DNA of 64,000 nt from CAZGUH01 sp964529005. GTDB taxonomy: Bacteria > Actinomycetota > Acidimicrobiia > Acidimicrobiales > Ilumatobacteraceae. Shown one piece after another: positions 32,172 through 44,222 of this stretch. How positions within the stretch are numbered: position 1 is the stretch's first letter; each line of letters begins with the position of its first letter. A program made the translations under genes and the position numbers. The stretch lies in the NCBI GenBank assembly GCA_964529005.1, contig CAZGUH010000008.1:44797-108796 (forward strand). The letters run 5' to 3'. Under the pieces are notes generated by a model. The model was not told where the DNA came from. It saw nothing but the letters and a program-made list of their open reading frames with translations, and did no database searches.

Positions 32172-33407
32172 TCACGACGTCGGCGCGGCCGCCATCGCGC
32201 GCAGCCGTAGGCGGCTCGTCGCGATCAGGTACGTCGTGCCGGCGACGGCGGCGAGGATGGCGAAGACGGCGATCGTCGCCCGCACGCCCGCCCACTCGCC
32301 GAGCGCGCCGGCCGCGACGCTGCTCAGGCTGAGCACCAGCGTGACGATCGCGAAATCGCCGGCGAGCACGCGTCCGCGCACGGCGTCGGGCGCGCGCAGC
32401 TGGAGGCCGAACGTGCTCAGCGTCCACTGCGCGCCGCCGCCCAGGTGGGCGAGCGCCACCAGCAGCAGAGCCACGGCGATGTGCGGCGCTGCCGCCACGC
32501 CCATGTAGCAGATGGCGAAACCGAGGCCGGCGACGCCGCACACGCGCAGGACACGGCTCAGATCGCCGCGGGTGAACCGCGCCGCGATCAGCGGTCCCAG
32601 GCCGCTGCCGAGACCGCGGGCGCCGAGCAGCAGACCTCGCCCCGCGTCCCCGGAGTGGAAGACGTCCGATGCGAGCACGGCCAGGAGGCTCACCGTCCCC
32701 GCGCCGAGGCCGAACGTCGCCTTCGACGTCATCAGCGCCAGCAGCACCCGGTCGTGGCGGGCGAGCGCGAACGCCTCGCGCATGTCGCGCACCGGCCGAA
32801 CGGGCGCGATCTCGGCGGGCCGGTCGGAGCTCTGCATCGGGCGGCGGACCATCCAGAAGAGGATCCCGGCGGCGACGAACGTCAACGCGTTGGCGACGAA
32901 CGACGCCCGGCGGCCGAACAGCTCGCTGAACGCCCCGCCGATCGACGCGCCCACGGCGAGCATCACGCCCCAGGTGCTGCCGAGCATCGACGTCGCGGTG
33001 CGCAGCTCGCCTTCGTCGCGCGCCAGGTTGGGCACGCCCGCCTCCACCGCGGGCTTGACGAACGCAGCGAGACCGGCGATCGCTCCTTGGAACACGAACG
33101 CGGCCCAGATCCGTCCGCCGTCGCCCGTCAGCAGCAGGCCGGCCGCGGCCGCGGCCTGCGCGCCGGAGACGATCACCAGCACGCTCCGGCGGTCGAAGCG
33201 ATCGGCGACCGGTCCGGCGACCGGCGACAGCAGGAAGCTGGGGAGCGTGAACGCGACGAAGATCAGCGCCACCAGCAGCTCGCTGCCGGTCGCGTCATCG
33301 ACCAGGCCGGCGAGCGCGACGTAGCTGAACCAGTCGCCCATGAACGAGATCACCTGCGCGGCGAACACCAAGCGCAGATCGCGGTTCGTGCGCAGCAGCT
33401 GGAACAC
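32172..33407 (-). CDS. MFS transporter (MFS_3, enterobactin-exporter-like)
   Basis: 411 aa, 12 predicted helices. The start LRTNRDLRLVFAAQVISFMGDWFSYVAL is the characteristic first helix of the MFS_3 group, and SPVAGPVADRFDRRSVLVIV is motif A. These proteins export siderophores, macrolides or lipids; the substrate here is unknown. GTG 33407 follows the stop of the upstream FAD-reductase gene by one base (TGACGTG), the same junction seen at 30973-30979. The reading upstream of 33407 is a shadow of the reductase gene. It is convergent with the serine hydrolase gene. Confidence 0.82.
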   Translation of the reverse strand: MFQLLRTNRDLRLVFAAQVISFMGDWFSYVALAGLVDDATGSELLVALIFVAFTLPSFLLSPVAGPVADRFDRRSVLVIVSGAQAAAAAGLLLTGDGGRIWAAFVFQGAIAGLAAFVKPAVEAGVPNLARDEGELRTATSMLGSTWGVMLAVGASIGGAFSELFGRRASFVANALTFVAAGILFWMVRRPMQSSDRPAEIAPVRPVRDMREAFALARHDRVLLALMTSKATFGLGAGTVSLLAVLASDVFHSGDAGRGLLLGARGLGSGLGPLIAARFTRGDLSRVLRVCGVAGLGFAICYMGVAAAPHIAVALLLVALAHLGGGAQWTLSTFGLQLRAPDAVRGRVLAGDFAIVTLVLSLSSVAAGALGEWAGVRATIAVFAILAAVAGTTYLIATSRLRLRAMAAAPTS

Positions 33408-33408
33408 G

Positions 33409-34641
33409 TCAGCCCGGATGCGCGCCGGTGAGGTACGCGCCGTCGCGGCGCAGGAAACCACGGTGCCACCGGCGTGGTGTGAGCGCGACGGCGCGCGGCT
33501 CGTCCTCGAACATCCAGCGGGCGAAGTTGCGGCGCGTCCACGCCGATGCGCCGGCGAGGCGCACCGCCCCGCGTGCGCCCCACTGGCGGCCGAGCCCTCT
33601 GCCGAGCACGACCGACATGCGGTGATCGGCGAACAGGTGCTGGCGGACCGCATCCTCGTACCGGGCGCGGGCCTTCTCCGGCTGCTGCGCACCCGCGGCG
33701 AGCATCGCCTCGGCGGCGAGGCGGCCGGTGAGCAGCGCCTGGCCGATCCCTTCGCCGGTCATCGGATCGGTGGCCGCCGCGGCGTCGCCGACGAAGAACG
33801 TGCGCGGCGCGGTGAGCGCCACCTGGTCGACGCGGGCGGGGATCGGCCATGCGAGGTGACGCCCCTCGAGCTTCGCATCGGGGCCCAGCGCGGCGCGCAC
33901 GTGCGGGCGGTCGAGCAACGCGGCCCAGATGGGCTTCATCTCCTGGATGCGACGGGCGCCGTCGCGCAGGACACCGAAGCCGATGTTGGCGCGGCCGCCG
34001 GGCAGCGGGAAGCTCCACCCGTATCCGGGCAACAGGTCGGCGTCGAACCAGACGTACAGCCGCTCGGCCGCCGGACCGTCGACGTGCGCGGCGTACTGGC
34101 GGAACGCGTGCCACTCGCCGAGATAGCCCGGAACCCCGACGCCCAGGGCCTTGCGCATCGGTGACCACATGCCGTCGGCCGCGACGACGTAGCGGGCGCG
34201 CGTCTGCGCGCCGTCGTCGAACACGACCGCGACGGCGTCGTCCGACGGGCGGACGTCCACGGCACGGGCGCTTTCGACGACGTCCGCGCCCGCCGCGCGG
34301 GCGAGGTCGACGAGCGCCACGTCGAGCTCGACGCGCGGGGTCACCGCGGCGAACTGGCCGCGCCCGCGCGGCAGCGGCAGGCACACCTCCCGGCCCGACG
34401 GCGAGCGCAGGCACGCCTCGTGCACGGTGAACCACGACGGCACCGCCGACGGCTGCAAACCCACCCTCTCGAGCTCGCGCAGAGCGAGCGTCGTGAGGCC
34501 GTCGCCGCAGCACTTGTCGCGCGGGAACACCGCCTTGTCGACGACGACCACGTCACGGCCGGCGCGCGCGAGCGCCGTCGCAGCCGCCGTGCCGGCTGGG
34601 CCGGCGCCGACGACGATGACGTCGCAGGTCTGTCGTCGCAC
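33409..34641 (-). CDS. Geranylgeranyl-reductase family FAD-dependent oxidoreductase
   Basis: 410 aa. The FAD-binding GxGxxG motif is in DVIVVGAGPAGTAAATALAR. The family motif FPRDKCCGDGLTTLAL follows, and the second FAD motif is FFVGDAAAATDPMTGEGIG. Family members reduce isoprenoid double bonds; in Actinobacteria one member (MenJ type) reduces the menaquinone side chain, another acts on archaeal-type or carotenoid lipids. The substrate here is inferred only as an isoprenoid. GTG 34641 is 8 nt from TAGCCT. The MFS gene follows with one base between them. Confidence 0.82.
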   Translation of the reverse strand: MRRQTCDVIVVGAGPAGTAAATALARAGRDVVVVDKAVFPRDKCCGDGLTTLALRELERVGLQPSAVPSWFTVHEACLRSPSGREVCLPLPRGRGQFAAVTPRVELDVALVDLARAAGADVVESARAVDVRPSDDAVAVVFDDGAQTRARYVVAADGMWSPMRKALGVGVPGYLGEWHAFRQYAAHVDGPAAERLYVWFDADLLPGYGWSFPLPGGRANIGFGVLRDGARRIQEMKPIWAALLDRPHVRAALGPDAKLEGRHLAWPIPARVDQVALTAPRTFFVGDAAAATDPMTGEGIGQALLTGRLAAEAMLAAGAQQPEKARARYEDAVRQHLFADHRMSVVLGRGLGRQWGARGAVRLAGASAWTRRNFARWMFEDEPRAVALTPRRWHRGFLRRDGAYLTGAHPG

Positions 34642-34649
34642 GACGGGCC

Positions 34650-34655
34650 AGGCTA
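34650..34655 (-). promoter_or_regulatory. -10 element (TAGCCT) of the leaderless FAD-reductase gene, built on the proS stop codon
   Basis: TAGCCT is 8 nt before GTG 34641. Its first three bases are the TAG stop codon of proS. Confidence 0.55.
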
Positions 34656-36416
34656 CGTCCGCGCCTGCGCCGCCGACCGCAGTGTCTCGACGGCGTCGGC
34701 GAGGGGCAGGTCGCGCCGTTCGCCGGTGCGGCGATCCTTCACCTCGACGACACCGTCGGCGAGCCCGCGGCCGACGACGACGATCGTGGGGATGCCGATC
34801 AGCTCCGCGTCGTTGAACTTCACGCCCGGGCTGACGCCCACGCGGTCGTCCAGCAGCACCCGGACGCCGGCCGACGACAGCGCGGCCGCGAGCCGCGCGC
34901 CTTCGATCTCCTGCGGCTCGCCCTTCTTCCCGGTGACGACGATGTGCACGTCGGCGGGCGCGACCTCGCGGGGCCAGCACAATCCCCGGTCGTCCGCTGT
35001 CGCCTCGGCGATCGCGGCCACCGCCCGCGAGACGCCGATGCCGTAGCTGCCCATCGTCACCACGACCTGCTTGCCGTTCTGGTCGAGCACCGTGAGGCCG
35101 AGCGCCTCGGCGTACTTGCGGCCGAGCTGGAAGATGTGGCCGATCTCGATGCCGCGGGCGACGTCGAGCGGCGAGCCGCAGCGCGGGCACGGGTCGCCGG
35201 CGCGCACGTCGGCCGCCTCGATCGTGCCGTCGGCGGTGAAGTCCCGGCCGTACACCAGGTCGACGACGTGTTTGCCGGCGACGTTGGCGCCGGTCACCCA
35301 GCGGGTGCCGTCGACGATCCGCGGGTCGACGAGGTAGCGGATGCCGGTGGCGGAGGCGGCCCCGAGCACCTCCGGGCCGATGTAGCCCTTGACAAACTCG
35401 GGATGGGCGGCGAAGTCGGCGTCGCCGAACGGCTCCGGCTCGGCCGGCGACACTTGGGCCTCGAGGCGCTTCATGTCGATCTCGCGGTCGCCCGGGATGC
35501 CGATCGCCAGCGGCTCGACGTGACCGTCGGGGTAGCGCAGCTTGACGACGACGTTCTTCAGCGTGTCGCCGGCCTGCCACGGCCGCTCACGGGCGAGGTC
35601 GGCCCGGGTGTTCAACAGGTCGACCAGCGTGGCGATGGTCGGCGTGTCGGGTGTGTCCTCGACGTGCGCCGCGGCGAGGCCCTCGATCGGCCCGCCGGCC
35701 CGAGCGGGCACCGTCACCGCCTCCGTGTTCGCGGCGTAGTCGCATGCGGTGCAGCGCACGAACGTGTCTTCGCCGACGTCGAGCGGGGCCAAGAACTCCT
35801 CGCTCGCCGAGCCGCCCATCGCGCCGGACATCGCCGAGACGATGACGTAGGGCAGGCCGAGGCGGTTGAACGTGCGGATGTACGCGTCGCGGTGGCGCTG
35901 GTAGCTCTCGCGCAGGCCTTCGTCGTCGACGTCGAAGCTGTAGGAGTCCTTCATCACGAACTCCCGGCCACGCAGCAGGCCGGCGCGCGGCCGCGCCTCG
36001 TCGCGGTACTTCGTCTGGATCTGGTAGATCGACAGCGGCAGGTCCTTGTAGCTGCTGTACAAGTCCTTCACCAGCAGCGTGAACATCTCCTCGTGGGTGG
36101 GAGCGAGAAGGAAGTCGTTCCCGCGACGGTCCTGGAGGCGGAACAAGGTGTCGCCGTACTCCTCCCAGCGCCCCGTCGCCTCGTACGGCTCGCGGGGCAG
36201 CAACGCGGGGAAGTGGACCTCCTGGAAGCCGGCGGCGTCCATCTCCTCGCGGACGATGCGCTCGACGTTGCGGTACACCATCCAGCCGAGCGGCAGCCAG
36301 GTGAAGCCCCCTGGGGCTGCCCGGCGGATGTAGCCGGCGCGCACCATCAGCCGGTGGCTGGGCACTTCGGCGTCGGCCGGATCCTCACGCAGGGTGCGCA
36401 CGAAGAGGGTCGACAT
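34653..36416 (-). CDS. proS: Prolyl-tRNA synthetase, bacterial type
   Basis: 587 aa, the length of the bacterial (ProS-type 1) enzyme. It contains class II motifs (VRAGYIRRAAPGGFTWLPLG, motif 2 region RDEARPRAGLLRGREFVMKD), an inserted editing (YbaK-like) domain in the middle (LKNVVVKLRYPDGHVEPLAI ... GDADFAAHPEFVKGYIGPEV), and an anticodon-binding C-terminus (DVHIVVTGKKGEPQEIEGAR). ATG 36416 opens with STLFVRTLREDP, the family N-terminus. GGAGAA lies 15 nt upstream, so TTG 36425, 6 nt from GGAGAA, is an alternative start. It is divergent from rimP. Confidence 0.94.
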   Translation of the reverse strand: MSTLFVRTLREDPADAEVPSHRLMVRAGYIRRAAPGGFTWLPLGWMVYRNVERIVREEMDAAGFQEVHFPALLPREPYEATGRWEEYGDTLFRLQDRRGNDFLLAPTHEEMFTLLVKDLYSSYKDLPLSIYQIQTKYRDEARPRAGLLRGREFVMKDSYSFDVDDEGLRESYQRHRDAYIRTFNRLGLPYVIVSAMSGAMGGSASEEFLAPLDVGEDTFVRCTACDYAANTEAVTVPARAGGPIEGLAAAHVEDTPDTPTIATLVDLLNTRADLARERPWQAGDTLKNVVVKLRYPDGHVEPLAIGIPGDREIDMKRLEAQVSPAEPEPFGDADFAAHPEFVKGYIGPEVLGAASATGIRYLVDPRIVDGTRWVTGANVAGKHVVDLVYGRDFTADGTIEAADVRAGDPCPRCGSPLDVARGIEIGHIFQLGRKYAEALGLTVLDQNGKQVVVTMGSYGIGVSRAVAAIAEATADDRGLCWPREVAPADVHIVVTGKKGEPQEIEGARLAAALSSAGVRVLLDDRVGVSPGVKFNDAELIGIPTIVVVGRGLADGVVEVKDRRTGERRDLPLADAVETLRSAAQART

Positions 36417-36530
36417 ACGGTGCAACACGGCTTCTCCGATCTGGTCTCGGCTCGGCCGAGACGGGGCGACATGGGGGTTGACGTGGGCGTGCGCGACGCT
36501 CACCGGCGTCTGGCGACACTAGTGGCCCGG

Positions 36531-36536
36531 TATAGT
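36531..36536 (+). promoter_or_regulatory. -10 element (TATAGT) of the rimP-nusA-infB operon
   Basis: TATAGT is the most consensus-like hexamer in the window. RNA would start near 36543, giving a leader of about 109 nt before rimP. No clear -35 box is visible. Confidence 0.5.
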
Positions 36537-36565
36537 TGCAACGCCCGAAGTTCGTACAGCGACAC

Positions 36566-36621
36566 AAGGCGTGGGTGCCAGACCCACGCCTTTGTCACTG
36601 ATACGGGGCCCGCGCGGCCCC
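36566..36621 (+). ncRNA. Structured leader of the rimP operon: two tandem hairpins
   Basis: Hairpin 1 has an 11-bp perfect stem (36566-36576 with 36582-36592, loop GCCAG) followed by TTGTC. Hairpin 2 is GGGGCC/GGCCCC (36605-36610 with 36616-36621) and ends 15 nt before the ribosome binding site. Hairpin 1 looks like an attenuator with a weak U-run. Since NusA itself changes pausing and termination, autoregulation of the operon is plausible. Confidence 0.5.
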
Positions 36622-36651
36622 CCAGTCCCGCCCGGAAAGGAGGATCGCCAC

Positions 36652-37230
36652 ATGACCGACACCCCGCTCACCGAGCGCGTTGCACGCCTGGTCGCGCCGA
36701 TCCTCGCCGACCTCCAACTCGAGCTGTACGACCTCGAATACGCGGGCGGCACGCTGCGCGTCACGATCGACACCCCGGCCCCCGAGCCCGGCGCCGCCAA
36801 GCGCGGTCTCGACCTCGACACGATCGCGCTGGTCTCGCGCCTGGTGGGCCGCGAGCTGGATCACAGCGATCCGATCGCCGGCCACTACACGCTCGAGGTC
36901 ACCAGCCCCGGTCTCGAACGGCCTCTGCGCACCCCGGCGCACTTCCGCGCCGCCGTCGGCGCCCCCGTCACCATTCGGCTGCGCGACGTCGTCGACGGCG
37001 TCCGTCGCATCCACGGCACGCTCGCGGCCGCCGACGATCTCCGCGCCACGGTCCGGCTCGACGAGCCCGCGGCCGACGGCGCGACCGAGCGCACCATCAC
37101 CTACGACCACATCGATCGGGCCCGCACGGTCTTCGTGTGGCAGGCCGCGGCCAAGCCCACCGGCCGCCCTCGCACGAAGCACCGCGCTGCGGCCCACGCG
37201 GCAGACATTGAGGAGGCGCCAGCATCATGA
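36652..37230 (+). CDS. rimP: Ribosome maturation factor RimP
   Basis: 192 aa. RimP assists 30S assembly. The N-terminal domain carries VAPILADLQLELYDLEYAGG and LRVTIDTPAP, and SRLVGRELDHSDPIAGHYTLEVTSPGLERPL is the family signature. The C-terminal Sm-like domain (PVTIRLRDVVDGVRRIHGTL) is followed by an Actinobacteria-type basic tail. ATG 36652 has a strong AAAGGAGG 8 nt upstream (36636-36643). The stop overlaps the nusA start (ATGA at 37227-37230). Confidence 0.94.
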   Translation: MTDTPLTERVARLVAPILADLQLELYDLEYAGGTLRVTIDTPAPEPGAAKRGLDLDTIALVSRLVGRELDHSDPIAGHYTLEVTSPGLERPLRTPAHFRAAVGAPVTIRLRDVVDGVRRIHGTLAAADDLRATVRLDEPAADGATERTITYDHIDRARTVFVWQAAAKPTGRPRTKHRAAAHAADIEEAPAS

Positions 37231-38465
37231 TGAGTCCCGACATGGCCCAGTCGGTGAAGGATCTAGCCGACGCCAAGGGCATCTCGGTCGACACGCTGTT
37301 GCAGGTGCTCGCCGACGCCCTCGTCAGCGCGTACAAGCGCCGTCCCGACGCAGCCGACGAGGCCGAGGTCCAGATCGATTCCGAGACGATGGAAATCCGG
37401 GTCATCGCGTACGACATCGACGAGGACGGCAACTGGGTCAACGCCCGCGACGACACGCCGCACGACATGGGCCGCATCGCTGCCCAGACGTTCCGCCAGG
37501 TGCTCAACCAGCGCATCCGTGAGGCCGAGCGCGAGCGCAAGTTCGAGGAGTACGCCAACCGCGAGGGCGACATCGTCACCGGCATCATCCAGCAGACCGA
37601 CAGCCGCTACACGCTGCTCGACCTCGGGCGCGTCGAGGCGCTCCTGCCGCAGGCCGAGCAGGTGCAGTTCGAGCGCACGGAGACCGGCGCCCGCGTCAAG
37701 GCCTACATCGTCGAGGTGCGCCGGACGGCGAAGGGGCCCCAGATCGTCGTCAGCCGCACCCACCCGGGCCTGATCAAGCGCCTCTTCGAGCTCGAGGTTC
37801 CCGAGATCGCCGACGGCATCGTCGAGATCAAGGCCTGTGCCCGCGAGCCGGGTCACCGCACGAAGATCGCCGTCTGGTCGAACGACCACAACGTCGATCC
37901 GGTGGGGGCCTGCGTCGGCGCCCGCGGCGGCCGCGTTCGCATGGTGGTCAACGAGCTGCACGGCGAGAAGATCGACATCGTCCCGTTCAGCGAGGACCTG
38001 CCGGATTTCGTCGCCAAGGCGCTGTCGCCGGCGAAGGTGAGCCAGGTCATCATCAGCGACGACGCCACGCAAGCCGACGTCATCGTGCCGGACCACCAGC
38101 TCAGCCTGGCGATCGGCAAGGAGGGCCAGAACGCCCGCCTCGCTGCTCGGCTCACGGGCGTGCGCATCGACATCCGCAGCGAGAGCCAGCTGCTCGAGGG
38201 CGACGTCGCCGACGACGCCTACGGCGCAGAGCAGGGCTACGCCGAGGGTGAATGGGTCCAAAACGCCGACACGGGTGAGATGGAGTGGCACGACGCGGCG
38301 GGGAACGTCGTCAGCGCCAACGAGTGGGCCGAGCAGAGCCAGGCCGTGGAGGCCGGGGTCGTCGACGTTGCGACCGGCGGCGAGACGGCCCAGAGTGCAG
38401 AGGACATCTCTGCGGTGGCCGCCGATGGAGACGCAAGCAAGGGAGACGACGACGGCGAGGCGTGA
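37227..38465 (+). CDS. nusA: Transcription termination/antitermination factor NusA
   Basis: 412 aa. The N-terminal RNA polymerase-binding domain (AQSVKDLADAKGISVDTLLQ) is followed by an S1 domain (GDIVTGIIQQTDSRYTLLDL) and two KH domains (GARGGRVRMVVNELHGEKID, and LSLAIGKEGQNARLAARLTG). After residue 320 there is an acidic, low-complexity tail in place of the two acidic repeats of E. coli NusA. It modulates pausing, termination and rRNA antitermination. GAGGAGG precedes the ATG, which overlaps the rimP stop. Confidence 0.95.
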   Translation: MMSPDMAQSVKDLADAKGISVDTLLQVLADALVSAYKRRPDAADEAEVQIDSETMEIRVIAYDIDEDGNWVNARDDTPHDMGRIAAQTFRQVLNQRIREAERERKFEEYANREGDIVTGIIQQTDSRYTLLDLGRVEALLPQAEQVQFERTETGARVKAYIVEVRRTAKGPQIVVSRTHPGLIKRLFELEVPEIADGIVEIKACAREPGHRTKIAVWSNDHNVDPVGACVGARGGRVRMVVNELHGEKIDIVPFSEDLPDFVAKALSPAKVSQVIISDDATQADVIVPDHQLSLAIGKEGQNARLAARLTGVRIDIRSESQLLEGDVADDAYGAEQGYAEGEWVQNADTGEMEWHDAAGNVVSANEWAEQSQAVEAGVVDVATGGETAQSAEDISAVAADGDASKGDDDGEA

Positions 38466-38781
38466 TCGACACGAGCCACAGCGCACCTGTGTGGGGTGCC
38501 GCGCCCGGCGAGCGCAATCGGCGCTCGTCCGCTGGGCACTCGCGGCCGACGGCACGGTCGTCCTGAGCCGGACGGCGCCGGGCAGGGGAGCGTGGTCGTG
38601 CCCCGACAACGCCTGCGTCGGGCAGGCGATCAAGCGCCGAGGCTTCGACAGGGCGTGGCGGCGGGCGGCGCCGGCCGGCTCGCTGGCGGCGGCGCAGATC
38701 ACATTCGAAGAGCTCGTTGGCAACATGAGAGACTTGTCGGCCGCCGGAACCGCCGCCGACCGCACACCTGAGAAAGGCTGA
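38425..38781 (+). CDS. ylxR: YlxR/RnpM family RNA-binding protein
   Basis: 118 aa. QRTCVGCRARRAQSALVR and GRGAWSCPDNACVGQAIKRRGFDRAWR are the two YlxR (DUF448) signatures, with the conserved TCVGCR and C-x4-C residues. In Bacillus the protein binds RNase P RNA and modulates it. The only usable start in frame is ATG 38425, so it overlaps the end of nusA by 41 nt in another frame. infB begins 8 bp downstream. The long overlap and lack of a ribosome binding site suggest strict coupling to nusA. Confidence 0.85.
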   Translation: METQARETTTARRDRHEPQRTCVGCRARRAQSALVRWALAADGTVVLSRTAPGRGAWSCPDNACVGQAIKRRGFDRAWRRAAPAGSLAAAQITFEELVGNMRDLSAAGTAADRTPEKG

Positions 38782-38789
38782 CCAGGACT

Positions 38790-41916
<3,127 letters not shown>

Positions 41917-41948
41917 GACGGTCGCGGCGGCGCTCCCAGCGTCCTCGG

Positions 41949-41954
41949 TAGGGT
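41949..41954 (+). promoter_or_regulatory. -10 element (TAGGGT) of leaderless rbfA
   Basis: TAGGGT is 6 nt before ATG 41961. It provides a second promoter inside the infB-rbfA-truB series. Confidence 0.6.
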
Positions 41955-41960
41955 GAACGC

Positions 41961-42392
41961 ATGAGCCGGCCCCGGCGCGTCGCCGCTCCCTCTTCCCACA
42001 AGTACCCCCGCACCGCCCGCGTGAGCGTGTTGCTGCGCGAGGTCATCGCCGACGAGCTGACGCGCATCGACGACGAGCGATTGGAGCTGGTGACGATCAC
42101 CAGCGTCGACGTCGATCCGGAGCTCAACCGGGCGATCGTGTACTTCGACTCGCTCGCCGGCGACGGCGGCGACGACGACGAGATCGTCTCCGCGCTGTCG
42201 CAGCACCGGGTGCGCATCCAGTCGGCCGTCGGCCGCCAGGTGCGGGCGAAGAAGACACCGGTCCTCGACTTTCGCCCCGACGACGTGCTCCGCTCGGCCG
42301 AGAGGATCGAGCGCATCCTGCACGACCCGTCGACGATGCCCGCTCGCCCGCCGGACCCCAACGCCGATCCGGCCGACGATGGCCCGGCGTAG
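41961..42392 (+). CDS. rbfA: Ribosome-binding factor A
   Basis: 143 aa. RbfA is a KH-fold 30S maturation factor. YPRTARVSVLLREVIADELTRIDDERLELVTIT and NRAIVYFDSL match the family; FRPDDVLRSAERIERIL is its C-terminal helix. The end is proline/aspartate-rich. It overlaps truB by 14 nt. The gap to infB is only 44 bp but contains a full leaderless -10 element. Confidence 0.93.
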   Translation: MSRPRRVAAPSSHKYPRTARVSVLLREVIADELTRIDDERLELVTITSVDVDPELNRAIVYFDSLAGDGGDDDEIVSALSQHRVRIQSAVGRQVRAKKTPVLDFRPDDVLRSAERIERILHDPSTMPARPPDPNADPADDGPA

Positions 42393-43263
42393 ACCCCCGA
42401 ACGTTCACGGCCTCGCCGTCGTCGACAAGCCCGCTGGGGTCACCAGCCACGACGTCGTCGACATGGCGCGGCGGCGCTTCGGTGAGCGGCAGGTGGGCCA
42501 TGCCGGCACCCTCGATCCCGACGCCACGGGCGTGCTGCTCGTCGGCGTGGGGAAGGTGACCCGGCTGCTGCGTTTCCTGACGGCGCTGGGGAAGCGGTAC
42601 ACCGGCGAGGTGGTGCTCGGCGTCGAGACGTCGACGCTCGATGCCGCGGGCGAGGTGACAGCCACTCACGACATGAGCGGCGTCACGGTCGCCGAGGCGC
42701 GTGCCGTCGCCGCCGAGCACCTCACCGGGTCCGTGATGCAGGTGCCGCCGATGGTCTCGGCGATCAAGATCGACGGCAAGAGGCTGCACGAGCTGGCGCG
42801 CGAGGGCATCGAGGTCGATCGCCCGGCGCGGCCCGTCACCATCCACCGGCTCGACATCGACGCCACGGACGAGCCGGGGGTGTTGGCGATCGACGTCAGC
42901 TGCTCGTCGGGCACGTACGTGCGCAGCATCGCGGCCGACCTCGGCCGGCTGCTCGGCGGCGGCGCCCACCTGCGCCGGCTGCGCCGCACCGCGGTCGGCC
43001 CTTTCACCGCGGATGCCGCCGCGCCGATCGACACCGTCGAGTTGCTCAGCCCGGCGGCCGCGATGGCGGCGTATCCCGATGCCACCGTCGACGACGCGAC
43101 GACCGCGCTCGTCCGCAACGGGAGGGTGCTGCCGGCGTGGCCAGGAGAGGGGCCGTGGGCGGTCCTCGACCCGGCCGGGCAGCTGCTCGCGATGTACGAG
43201 CCGTTTCCGGGGCGTCCGGGGCTCGCCAAGCCGGCTGTGGTGATCGCAGACCCACCGCAGTAG
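42379..43263 (+). CDS. truB: tRNA pseudouridine(55) synthase
   Basis: 294 aa. GLAVVDKPAGVTSHDVVD and GHAGTLDPDATGVLLVGVGKVTRL carry the TruB signature; the aspartate in TLDPDATG is catalytic. It makes pseudouridine 55 in the T-loop of tRNAs. The C-terminal PUA-like part is short (AAYPDATVDDATTALVRNGRVLP). The start ATG 42379 lies within rbfA, so it is coupled. Its TAG stop forms the first half of the ribF -10 element. Confidence 0.95.
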   Translation: MARRRPPNVHGLAVVDKPAGVTSHDVVDMARRRFGERQVGHAGTLDPDATGVLLVGVGKVTRLLRFLTALGKRYTGEVVLGVETSTLDAAGEVTATHDMSGVTVAEARAVAAEHLTGSVMQVPPMVSAIKIDGKRLHELAREGIEVDRPARPVTIHRLDIDATDEPGVLAIDVSCSSGTYVRSIAADLGRLLGGGAHLRRLRRTAVGPFTADAAAPIDTVELLSPAAAMAAYPDATVDDATTALVRNGRVLPAWPGEGPWAVLDPAGQLLAMYEPFPGRPGLAKPAVVIADPPQ

Positions 43264-43266
43264 CGT
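43261..43266 (+). promoter_or_regulatory. -10 element (TAGCGT) of leaderless ribF, built on the truB stop codon
   Basis: TAGCGT is 8 nt before GTG 43275; its TAG is the last codon of truB. This is the same arrangement as proS and the FAD-reductase gene at 34650-34655. Confidence 0.55.
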
Positions 43267-43274
43267 CAACGGCC

Positions 43275-44222
43275 GTGCAGGTGGTTTCCGACCTCTCCGC
43301 GTCGCCGTGGCCGGATGACCGCGCGGTCGTCACCATCGGCGCCTACGACGGAGTCCATCGGGGCCACCGGGTCGTGATCGACGAGGTCCGGCGCCGGGCC
43401 GCCGAGCGGGGCTACAAGAGCGCGGTGCTGACCTTCGATCAGCATCCCGCCGTGGTGGTGCGTCCCGAGAACGCGCCCCGGCTGCTCACCGACCTCGACC
43501 AGAAGCTCGAGCTGCTGGCCGAGACGGGCGTCGATGCCACCGCCATCATCCACTTCGACCAGCACCAGGCCGAGGAGGAGCCGGAGGACTTCGTGCGCCG
43601 CGTGCTCGTCGGATGCCTGCGCACCGCGGTGCTCGTGGTCGGCGACGACTTCCACTTCGGGCACGGCCGCCACGGCAACGTGGAGCTGCTACGCGAGCAA
43701 GGGCGTACGTACGGCTTCGAGGTGGTGCCGCTCGAGCTCGTGCCTCGACCCGATGGCGTCGACGAGCCGATCAGCTCGACTGCCATCCGCCGCGCCCTCG
43801 CCGGCGGCGAGGTCGAACGCGCCGCGGAGTTGCTCGGCCGCCCGTTCGAAGCGCGCGGCAAGGTGGTCAAAGGCGACCAGCGCGGCCGCCTGCTGGGGTT
43901 CCCGACAGCCAACGTCGAGGTGCCGAACCAGATGTGCCTGCCCGCCGATGGGGTGTATGCCGGGTCCTACGTGCGTCCGGACGGCTCCGAGCACCCGTGC
44001 GCGATCAACCTCGGCCGCCGTCCCACGTTCTACGAGCACGCCGATCACTCGCTGCTGGAGGCTCACCTGCTCGACTTCAGCGACGACCTCTACGGCGAAG
44101 CGGCGCGGGTGCGCTTCACCCATTTCCTGCGCAGCGAGCGCAAGTTCAACGGCATCGACGCGCTCGTCGCGCAGTTGAAGACCGACGTCGAGCACGCCCG
44201 CGCGGTGCTCGACATCTCCTGA
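43275..44222 (+). CDS. ribF: Bifunctional riboflavin kinase / FAD synthetase
   Basis: 315 aa. The N-terminal nucleotidyltransferase domain has IGAYDGVHRGHRVVIDEV (GxxxGxH motif) and VVGDDFHFGHGRHGN and ISSTAIRRALAGG. The C-terminal kinase domain has RGRLLGFPTANVEVPNQMCLPADGVYAG with the PTAN motif. It converts riboflavin to FMN and FAD, which several oxidoreductases in this window would use. It begins at GTG 43275 and ends immediately before the convergent chorismate-mutase/VOC gene (0 bp apart). Confidence 0.94.
   Translation: MQVVSDLSASPWPDDRAVVTIGAYDGVHRGHRVVIDEVRRRAAERGYKSAVLTFDQHPAVVVRPENAPRLLTDLDQKLELLAETGVDATAIIHFDQHQAEEEPEDFVRRVLVGCLRTAVLVVGDDFHFGHGRHGNVELLREQGRTYGFEVVPLELVPRPDGVDEPISSTAIRRALAGGEVERAAELLGRPFEARGKVVKGDQRGRLLGFPTANVEVPNQMCLPADGVYAGSYVRPDGSEHPCAINLGRRPTFYEHADHSLLEAHLLDFSDDLYGEAARVRFTHFLRSERKFNGIDALVAQLKTDVEHARAVLDIS

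Noticed and set aside
36541..36600. A tRNA gene before rimP
   Set aside because: The 11-bp hairpin is too long for a tRNA arm, and no T-loop GTTC or acceptor pairing is present.
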